Assembly (NCBI GenBank): GCA_035222895.1
Contig: JAVYIG010000599.1
Coordinates: 1-64,000, forward strand
DNA length: 64,000 nt
Reading direction: 5' to 3'
Source: Strongylocentrotus droebachiensis
Lineage: Eukaryota > Echinodermata > Echinoidea > Camarodonta > Strongylocentrotidae
The notes under the pieces: model-generated
Databases searched by the model: none
Seen by the model: only the letters and a program-made list of their open reading frames with translations
What the model was told of the DNA's origin: nothing
In this document: positions 58,401 to 64,000 of the stretch, one piece after another
Position numbering within the stretch: position 1 is the stretch's first letter
Layout: each line of letters opens with the position of its first letter
Program-made: the position numbers and the translations under genes

Positions 58401-60674
58401 CAAATCTACTCAATCTTAATGAAAAGCACATAAACTGCACACAGAAATGATTATGATGGGACTACACAAATATTGCAGCACGACTCTTTGGTCTCAGGCA
58501 TGTCCCAGGGTCTGTCATATTTGTAATATAAAGGCATTTGCAGAGCAATCCTTTTCAGGCGACATTTCTGTTATGTCAGTCTACAACTGATATAATCAAG
58601 AATGAGTCGAAAGGTCACAAACTACCTGAGTCACTTTTTACCAGGACCCAACCTCGGTTTTAAGAACCAAAGATAATTTTGCAGTCTGTCGTTTAAAGCA
58701 AGTTGGTAGTTGACACAATGGGGTTGCATTTGGTCAACTCCAACTGTAACGGTATAATAATCCAGAGAATTTTCCTCTTTTTTAAAAGGGATCGTTTAAC
58801 AATGTTAAATCTGAGATGCACGACCCTATGTGTTATCAGTGTCTGTGATATGGTGTTATATTGAAGCCCTAAACAAAATCGCGCTTCAAAATGATCAAGA
58901 AGTGCCTCAAAAAAGTAAAACAAACCTTTGAGAGACCGGTTTTACCATACTCGTTTTTCCTAATAGACTGTAGTGTTATGAAAACCGTTTGGCAAACGCA
59001 AATTTTGATTTCGATTTTCAATCATAAATATCTTGATAATCAGACAGGCGATCGATCGGCTTGTAAAACTCACTGACTGACCTAAAGCTTTATAATTATC
59101 ATTGCAGCATGAGCTAAATCAAAGATTTTTTTTAAAGGAGCTAAGCCAAAGTTACCGGATCCCTTTAAATTTAAGTGGAACATGTGCATTGGCATGTAAT
59201 AAAATATACCTTCTCCATTAATATCGTATCCTGTGTTGTCAGATATATCCCCGTTGATCACATCGAGGAAGAAATCTGGGGGATTGTTGTGAGGCTCGCA
59301 CTCGTAACCTGCAAGTACAATGTCAGAGAATAAAGTGTGTGAATCGGAAGATGTACGCCCTAATAACTTGAACAATACCATGTTCAACAAAACAAACTAT
59401 CAAACAAATAAACTGACGAACAAAATAGAGAAATAAAGAGAGACAGAGAGACAAAGAGCGACTAGGGGGGAGCTAGGGGAGTAAAGGGGGGGGTATCATT
59501 AATAGAGAGAGAGGGGGAGAGGGAGAGAGGGAGAAGGGGAGAGGGGGAGAGGATCGAGGAGAGAGTAAGAGAGGGGGAGGGTGGGGGGGGGGGGGGCAAA
59601 GAGAAGAATAAAGGGAGAGGAGGGAAAAGAGGTGTCGAGGAGATGATACGTCCCCCTCCCACACCACCGCTATGCCGCTATGCCCAACTAAGTGGGATGG
59701 TAAAAAAGGCATATATTGCATGTCATGTTATATTGGCTTAAAACTACCATAAGATTGTCAGAAAAGTCCCCGCATGTTGCATTTTAAACACTTACCGATC
59801 GAGCTAAAGTAAGGTAGAGCTTTGTTTGCTGGGCCATGGAATACCGTTTGACCTCCGGCTAGGAGATGCATCTGGTCGAAGAGACGAAAGATGGAGAATC
59901 GAGGCTGGTGGATTGAAAAGATGACGGTGCGACCACGCTTTGAAAGCCTGTCGTATAGAAAGGAAATAGGTAAAACGATTATTCCAGAGTATGAGCAGTA
60001 GTGGGGGTATTTTAGGCGGGGTATTTGTATTTGTATTTTTTTTGCTGAATGACCCCGCCACTGACCCTCCCTGATCCGTGCCCCCCTTCCGTGCCCCCCC
60101 CCCCCCCTCCCCAGTCCCAGCCAGCGACGGTCATGTACTAGTAGTTGATGGTAATGGATCGAACTTACTCTGCCAGGAGATGAAGGACGGAGTTGGCCGT
60201 GCTGGCATCCAGGCCGGTCGTAGGTTCATCTAAGAACAGAACACTGGGTTTGATGATGAGTTCCATCCCGACATTGGTTCTCTTTCTCTCTCCTCCTGAC
60301 ACGCCCCGGATCATCGCATCACCGACCTAAAATCAAAGAACAAGATGATTGATGATGACGATGTAAACATTCGGATTTTAATTAATCCTTTTGTTCTCCC
60401 TCTCCTGCCCCTATAGAACACCTTAGGAGATCATGATCGTCACCATTACCATCACCACAATCACCCACAGTCATGAACCTCATTCATAATCATCATCATC
60501 ATCATTATCATGATAATCATCACCATTTTCATCATCATCTGTATCATCATTATTTTCTTCACGGTCGTCGTCAATCATGTCGACGTCTTTTATAACCACA
60601 ATCTTATATTGTTGGTCAAATTCTGAACATCTCCAGAGCTTATTATCTTCATCGTCATTATCATCATCATCATC

Positions 60675-60707
<33 letters not shown>

Positions 60708-61006
60708 TTCATCATCACATTATTTTATACCTTACTATCTGCAACCCTGGACAATCCGAGTTCATAGAGGACGTCATCAACTCTCTCCTGTCTCTCTTTC
60801 TTTGAAACGGTCTTCGGTAGTCGGAGCGCGGCAGAAAATTCAAGATTCTCTCGGACACTTAGCATGCCCATGACGATATCATCCTAAATAATTAATTAAC
60901 CAGGGAGAGAGAGAGGGGGAGAGAGAGAGAAGGAGAGGGAGCAAAAGAGGGAGGGAGAGAGAGAGATAGAGGGGGGAGAAGGAGATGGAGCAAGAGAGAG
61001 ATGGAG

Positions 61007-61043
<37 letters not shown>

Positions 61044-62232
61044 AGGAGAGGGAGCAAAAGAAGGAGGGAGAGAGAGAGGGAGGGGGGAAGAAGGAGATGG
61101 AGCAAGAGGGAGATGGAGCAAGAGAGAGAGAGACAGAGAAATAAAAAATGTTACTTAAATCCAGTGATATGATATTATTTCATAATTCACGCATGTTCAT
61201 TCTTGTATCAAGAAAATACGTAACTCAAAGCAATAGTTTAACAGCCAGAGATCTTTTGCCCAATATATTTGTTTTCTTTATACAGAAATATTACGATGAT
61301 CATTATGATGATAATATGATTATTAGAGAATGGCGGAAGTAGAATGGAGAACCAGAGATGCTTTTTTTTCATAAATGAAAACCAGAATGTCACGGAACAA
61401 ACACTTTTTTTGGTTTTGTCTTATTCAATATAAAATTTGAGAGAAAAGACAAGTGCATTCTTATTCAAAATTTTGCGGGAAAAATAAGGGTGAGGTACAT
61501 GTTTTGTGGGTATTTTACTGAATACTCCATGCCAGTTTGGGTCGCCTCTTTAACTCTATCAAACAAATAAATTAACTAACTTACTGAATCAAAAACAAAA
61601 CAGAATTCATAATGAAAAATTGTTTTTGATCTTGAAACTATTTTTTCACCTGCACAACATATCCCGAGATGCATCTGAAGTCATCAGGTTGTGGGGCGCC
61701 ATCTATCAGGACTTTACCAGACAGTCCCCGGGGGTCCTTCCTTGCTGCTAACACATCAAGAAGTCTGCCACACAAGGAGATAAATGATTTTGTTTTCATT
61801 ATTTAATACAAGCATGCATTTCCATTTCATAATGTTTTTTTTACAATATAAAAATAATGGGTTCATTTTATGTCATTCAAAAATAAAAAAGTAAAATTAT
61901 TTCGTTTCATTTCATTTCATTTTGTTTCACTTCATTTCATTTATTTATTTAAAAGATTATTATTATTATTATCATCATTATTATCACGGTTATACTCATT
62001 ACAACCTAGACGGATCTTCCTCAGTAATTTCGTGGAATAAAATCACATAGTCATTGCCCCAGTTATCCCCCCCCCCCCTTGGATCCGCCACTAGTAATTT
62101 TATGATTTAACATTTTAGGAACATTTCAGACCTTTCTTTCTCTTTTCAAAGAGCAGAGTACCGTATACTTACGATGTTTTGCCGCTACCCGTTGGGCCGA
62201 GTATAGCGTTCATTCCAGGTCGAAATGCACCG
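50172..62232 (-). CDS. ABCG2: Gene B: ABCG2-like half-transporter, 15 coding exons, 5' end outside window
   Basis: On the reverse strand, in order: 62232-62173, 61764-61650, 60883-60731, 60326-60169, 59947-59796, 59308-59210, 56720-56548, 55953-55888, 55197-55112, 53878-53789, 53342-53218, 52615-52461, 51891-51802, 50965-50901, 50319-50172. They total 1735 nt and encode 577 whole residues plus a split first codon. Seen, numbering from the first whole codon: GPTGSGKTS (12-20), Q58, VSGGERKR (118-125), VLFLDE (138-143), H175, NPPDFFLDV, six hydrophobic helices, loop with Cys520, NRT sequon and Cys529, tail LRRMPKLK. Exon lengths and phases follow gene A. The first seen exon is in phase 2, so at least two 5' exons (matching exons 1-2 of gene A) are missing. 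Nothing in 62233-64000 looks like them. No break was found in the coding part, so it reads as functional. Confidence 0.93.
50404..50680. repeat. 137-bp tandem duplication in the last intron of gene B
   Basis: CTCGGCTAGGTGTACATGAA recurs at 50446 and 50583, each followed by GGGATAATAATGGTAATGAT and TGTCTATAGCA. The two units differ by small insertions. Confidence 0.85.
50901..50965 (-). CDS. ABCG2: Gene B exon (extracellular loop), counterpart of exon 16
   Basis: 65 nt, acceptor AATGCAG, donor TATG|GTGAGT. Encodes ALLVNEMTDLIFC, then sequon NRT; the second Cys is split across the junction. One codon shorter than gene A, and again lacks the third loop cysteine. Confidence 0.92.
51075..51445. 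repeat. CT repeat followed by GA repeat
   Basis: CT run at 51080-51143, then GA-rich 51215-51445: an inverted pair of simple repeats in the intron before gene B exon 16 (reverse strand), able to fold. Confidence 0.88.
51649..51720 (-). pseudogene. Decayed copy of gene B exon 15
   Basis: On the reverse strand the 3' half can be read as VQCLSLFRYGIN followed by GTAAAA, against IQYLSIFRYGIN|GTAAGT in the true exon. Further 5' a GTGAACAT match follows, with a small length difference that breaks the frame. The conserved acceptor is not visible and the donor is weak. Probably a relic of an exon duplication; a rarely used alternative exon is less likely. Confidence 0.7.
51802..51891 (-). CDS. ABCG2: Gene B exon, counterpart of exon 15
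   Basis: 30 codons, acceptor ACCCTAG, donor AAT|GTAAGT. Begins [20 protein letters not shown] and ends IFRYGIN. A decayed second copy lies about 85 bases further 3' in the intron. Confidence 0.94.
52083..52283 (-). mobile_element. MITE-like repeat, copy 2
   Basis: Reverse complement of the 12893-13092 repeat: CCTGTACTAGTTTGGC, TCAGCTCTCAATTAACATAA, AGGCATCATTTTCTATATAG, TAGAAGTAGTACAG. Confidence 0.7.
52461..52615 (-). CDS. ABCG2: Gene B exon (TM4-TM5), counterpart of exon 14
   Basis: 155 nt, acceptor ATGACAG, donor ATG|GTGAGT. Encodes FFIYYFTLICVAFASSSLSV and [17 protein letters not shown]. Confidence 0.94.
52965..53085. repeat. T-rich repeat (TTTTTTTG and TTG units)
   Basis: Units of TTTTTTTG, then TTG triplets, then poly-T and poly-G. 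Confidence 0.85.
53218..53342 (-). CDS. ABCG2: Gene B exon (TM3), counterpart of exon 13
   Basis: 125 nt, acceptor GTCACAG, donor ATAG|GTAAGG. Encodes [17 protein letters not shown] (the Arg matching human R482 is kept) and a TM3 that differs strongly from gene A. Confidence 0.94.
53640..53725 (-). mobile_element. tRNA-derived SINE fragment
   Basis: On the reverse strand, GGCGTCGTAGTCGAGTGATT resembles a tRNA A-box region, and GGTTCAAGCCC 55 bases later a B box. In the intron between gene B exons 12 and 13. Confidence 0.55.
53789..53878 (-). CDS. ABCG2: Gene B exon (TM2), counterpart of exon 12
   Basis: 90 nt, acceptor TTATTTAG, donor TTAT|GTAAGT. Encodes FGATFFIVMNMVFSNINSIE and the intracellular HER motif. 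Confidence 0.93.
54011..54889 (-). mobile_element. CR1/jockey-type LINE, 3' part
   Basis: The reverse strand 54889-54305 encodes 194 residues of a reverse-transcriptase C-terminus: HLDYCNGLYFGLP, LQRIQNMAASLI, LHWLPILTRIQFKILLL, GYAPSYL, GDRTFAIAAPKLWNSLP. The 3' tail ends in (ATT)n at about 54011. 5' truncated. A small inverted-repeat insert sits inside the tail. Confidence 0.88.
54065..54208. mobile_element. Small MITE nested in the LINE tail
   Basis: GCCTCGGTCACAAA...TTTGTGACCGTAGC, with inner GTACGAACG/CGTTCGTAC pairs. It splits the AAGCGCTTAA tail motif of the LINE. Confidence 0.65.
55112..55197 (-). CDS. ABCG2: Gene B exon (TM1), counterpart of exon 11
   Basis: 86 nt, acceptor TTTGCAG, donor ACAG|GTAGGC. 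Encodes YIVLVVFSLLVGLLYFDMDL and the loop ending GVQNR. Confidence 0.93.
55325..55440. repeat. GA microsatellite
   Basis: GAGAGAGA run, pure from about 55386 to 55424, in the intron after gene B exon 10. Confidence 0.9.
55888..55953 (-). CDS. ABCG2: Gene B exon, counterpart of exon 10
   Basis: 22 codons, acceptor ATTCTAG, donor TCG|GTAAGT. Encodes LFLVTRRTYQTTMRNPVIMA, the connecting helix with the conserved NP before TM1. Confidence 0.92.
56012..56125. repeat. 11-bp tandem repeat
   Basis: About nine units of GACCATTTGAC (variants GGC, GAT at the end), 60 bases before (5' of) gene B exon 10 on its strand. Confidence 0.85.
56336..56493 (-). mobile_element. Fragment of GTGGCGGATCCAGG-end element with C27 run
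   Basis: Right end GGATCCGCCACTG at 56480-56492; the interior has a 26-27 base poly-C run at 56345-56371. The left end is not recognisable. Confidence 0.5.
56548..56720 (-). CDS. ABCG2: Gene B exon (linker), counterpart of exon 9
   Basis: 173 nt, acceptor TTCGTAG, donor CAG|GTAAGA. Linker between ATPase and membrane domains, 18 nt shorter than in gene A and little conserved in sequence apart from the end EYPTSASTQ. This is the fastest-changing part of the pair. Confidence 0.9.
59210..59308 (-). CDS. ABCG2: Gene B exon, counterpart of exon 8
   Basis: 99 nt (6 more than in gene A), acceptor CTTGCAG, donor GAAG|GTATAT. Encodes [20 protein letters not shown] and an acidic tail. The donor is weaker than most here. 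Confidence 0.92.
59461..59660. repeat. G/GA-rich purine tract
   Basis: GGGGGAGAGG-type units for about 200 bases, in the gene B intron between exons 7 and 8. Confidence 0.85.
59796..59947 (-). CDS. ABCG2: Gene B exon (H-loop), counterpart of exon 7
   Basis: 152 nt, acceptor ACGACAG, donor ATCG|GTAAGT. Encodes [19 protein letters not shown] with the H-loop His, then QTVFHGPANKALPYFSSI. Confidence 0.94.
60169..60326 (-). CDS. ABCG2: Gene B exon (signature, Walker B), counterpart of exon 6
   Basis: 158 nt, acceptor GATTTTAG, donor GCAGA|GTAAGT. Contains [12 protein letters not shown] and [12 protein letters not shown]. The catalytic Glu is present. Confidence 0.95.
60440..60720. repeat. ATC microsatellite next to gene B exon 5
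   Basis: Runs of ATCATC with CAC interruptions, ending about 10 bases before the donor side of exon 60731-60883. Confidence 0.85.
60731..60883 (-). CDS. ABCG2: Gene B exon, counterpart of exon 5
   Basis: 51 codons, acceptor TATTTAG, donor AAG|GTATAA. Begins DDIVMGMLSVRENLEFSAAL and ends LGLSRVADSK. The intron before it carries a GA-rich repeat next to the acceptor. Confidence 0.94.
60900..61138. repeat. GA-rich repeat with GGAGCAAGAG units
   Basis: GAGAGAGA blocks plus repeated GGAGATGGAGCAAGAG, beginning about 17 bases upstream (gene sense) of the exon 60883 acceptor. It forms a CT tract on the coding strand. Confidence 0.85.
61650..61764 (-). CDS. ABCG2: Gene B exon, counterpart of exon 4
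   Basis: 115 nt, acceptor TGGCAG, donor CAG|GTGAAA. Encodes [20 protein letters not shown] and ends GYVVQ (Q-loop). Confidence 0.94.
62173..62232 (-). CDS. ABCG2: Gene B exon (Walker A), counterpart of gene A exon 3
   Basis: 60 nt, acceptor TTTTTGCAG and donor CATC|GTAAGT on the reverse strand. Encodes [20 protein letters not shown], the last Ser completed by the next exon. This is the most 5' exon of gene B in the window. Confidence 0.94.
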
Positions 62233-62583
62233 CTGCAAAAATGAAAATGGTTCGGTTTCAATACAGTATAATTTGTAAGTAAATGTGGACATAAGATTCA
62301 TCAATCAATTAGCGCATTCTCTCTAAAGATTGTACGACATTATGCTCTGGTGACATTTGCTCCGCGGTCATTATACCTCATGAACATAATTTTCCAATTC
62401 ATGCCTAGACCAAAACACTAAAATCTAACCCTGACCTACCCTTATACCTACTTAAAACGCTAAGCCTATAATTTCTTGCGAAAACCCCCCCCCCCCCCTG
62501 CTAGCATGTCGGATCACCTCTTTGAAACCGCAAACCATTTTTCAGTCATCCTATTTCATTCGTTAATCATCCAAAAATATAAA

Positions 62584-62750
62584 TGATGTCGTGATATAGT
62601 GGTTAAATCACTTGACTCCCAATCCAAGGGTTCGAACCTAAGCCCGGCGCCCTTAAGTAAGACAGTTATCCACATTTGCCAATGGGTACCTAGCAATGTG
62701 TGGGGGTAATACAGGGCCCTCAGGAAGAACAGCGTTGATACTGATTGGGC
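62584..62750 (+). mobile_element. tRNA-derived SINE
   Basis: GTCGTGATATAGTGGTTAAA (A box) and AAGGGTTCGAACC (B box), followed by CCGGCGCC and a body with CACATTTGCCAATGGGTACC. Not a closed tRNA cloverleaf. Confidence 0.65.
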
Positions 62751-62759
62751 TTCGGTTCT

Positions 62760-62960
62760 TCTTCTTCTTCTTCTTTCTATCATAATGTGAATATCATCAT
62801 CATTATTATCATTATTATTATAATTAGTATTACTATTATTATTTATATTTTCATTATTATTATCATTGTTGTTGTTATTATTATAAATATTATCATTATT
62901 ACTATTGTTGTCAGTATTATTATTATCATCATCATCATCATCATCATCATCAATACTGTC
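62760..62960. repeat. ATT/ATC microsatellite
   Basis: Starts as CTT triplets, then long imperfect ATT and ATC runs. The Ile-rich open frame here is a by-product. Confidence 0.9.
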
Positions 62961-64000
62961 ATCTTTATTCTTCTTATTATCATAACATGCATTTCATTGT
63001 ATCCGTATCGAGCCTAGATGAACCTCTGCACACATAAATGCCTTATTTCGCTCTATTTATTTGTTTGCATAATACCGATTAACAATCAGTTTGTACCCAG
63101 CATTCTAGCGTGTAAGCTTATCTACACAGATATGCCAGTTCATTAGGTGTTAATAATTAACATTTTCCAGATTAAACAACCGATGGTGTCATATAGGACA
63201 TAAGAATCTTCAGAATTGTATTTCAACATGAACGATATTCGAATTCGAAGACGTTTTGTCGATATGTAGTTGGTTATTTTTTTCATTGTAACCCATTCCT
63301 TTTTTTACGTTGTAAGTATTTCATTCACAATTTTCGTCACCGCCCTCACCCGACTGAAAATATTTATTTTTTCATCCAAACACATAGGTGGATCTACAAG
63401 GGGAAAAATTAGCCGCCATTTATTTGAATAGATATTTACAACGGCGCTGTATGTTACGCTACCCCCGGACGCTACCCGAATATTATGATGGCGTTCCGCG
63501 GTTTTTCAATCATTTCAATTTCACCCCCCCCCCCCCCCCACTTCTGAAAATAATGGATACGCCTTTTCTAGTGGTTGTGAGTGTGTCCTTTCATAAGGGT
63601 TCAACCTGATTATATCTGCTTCTTGTCAGTGCAAGAGCAAAGTCCAATCAGGTAACAAATTATCATCAATACCTGTTTTGCAACACGCAGAACTTTGATA
63701 CCCAGATAGCGATATCAAATTGTTTTTAATAATATGACGGTGAACTTAATATCCAGATATAAGCCTGCATATGGCAGGACATTATGCAACGTTGTGTATT
63801 ATGTCATACAAAATATGGTCATTATAAACGTCTTTGCCTCTTAAGGGTACCGGTTTTGTAAGTACATGTTGAGAGAAAAAAAATTGTGAAAATCTTTCAC
63901 AGGCATATCAATATTCCAGATATTATTTATAGCGCTCAGGTACTGCCATTATGTCGAATAGAACAGGATTTTACTATTCGTATAGAAAATCTAAATCATT

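Larger units (their letters stand above)
62233..64000 (-). other. 5' intron of gene B, to the window edge
   Basis: No exon-2-like coding segment was found on the reverse strand. Contents: tRNA-like SINE (62584-62750), ATT/ATC repeat (62760-62960), poly-C run near 63525, otherwise AT-rich DNA. Confidence 0.6.

Noticed and set aside
63388-63609. Missing 5' exon of gene B or separate gene
   Set aside because: The reverse strand here has early stops and no match to exon 2 (no SVVSF or TILTD-like run). The forward frame is interrupted by a poly-C run.

Overview
The window is animal nuclear DNA: intron-rich, AT-rich and crowded with repeats. The repeat types point to a marine invertebrate, most likely an echinoderm and perhaps a sea urchin. 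That is an inference, from the 15-bp tandem-repeat foldback element (resembling sea-urchin TU elements as I remember them), tRNA-derived SINEs, many small inverted-repeat elements and long simple repeats. No prokaryotic gene, rRNA, CRISPR array or stand-alone tRNA was seen.

Two protein-coding genes are supported. Both are ABCG2-type half-transporters (ABC subfamily G, ATPase domain first, then six membrane helices), arranged tail to tail. Gene A lies on the + strand (7105-44927, 17 coding exons) and reads as a complete 703-residue protein when its exons are joined at GT/AG sites. Gene B lies on the - strand (62232-50172, 15 coding exons seen) and lacks its 5' exons, which must lie beyond position 64000. 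The exons of gene B match exons 3-17 of gene A one for one, with the same phases and mostly the same lengths (60, 115, 153, 158, 152, 93/99, 191/173, 66, 86, 90, 125, 155, 90, 68/65, 148). They are therefore paralogues from a duplication. Both keep Walker A, Q-loop, signature, Walker B, H-loop, the NPPDFFLDV segment and a glycosylatable last extracellular loop with two cysteines.

Layout: 1-7104 is upstream intergenic DNA with inverted-repeat elements. 7105-7260 is exon 1 of gene A, followed by a 12.5-kb first intron that holds a possible alternative first exon near 17.7 kb. 19.8-21.6 kb holds exon 2 and a tandem series of its decayed copies. 23.8-44.9 kb holds exons 3-17, with introns carrying a 1.5-kb element full of TCTATAGA, a TU-like foldback element, a truncated LINE, a DD41D mariner relic and long palindromes. 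44.9-50.2 kb is intergenic. 50.2-62.2 kb is gene B, with a CR1-type LINE relic, a decayed copy of its exon 15 and simple repeats. 62.2-64 kb is the 5' intron of gene B.

The strongest unusual signals are the exon-2 tandem duplications that grade into a 48-bp minisatellite, the TCTATAGA element, the TU-like foldback element, a 0.5-kb run of five short hairpins in intron 13 and the exon-15 relic. All exon coordinates were read by hand from codons and splice sites. No alignment or expression data were available.
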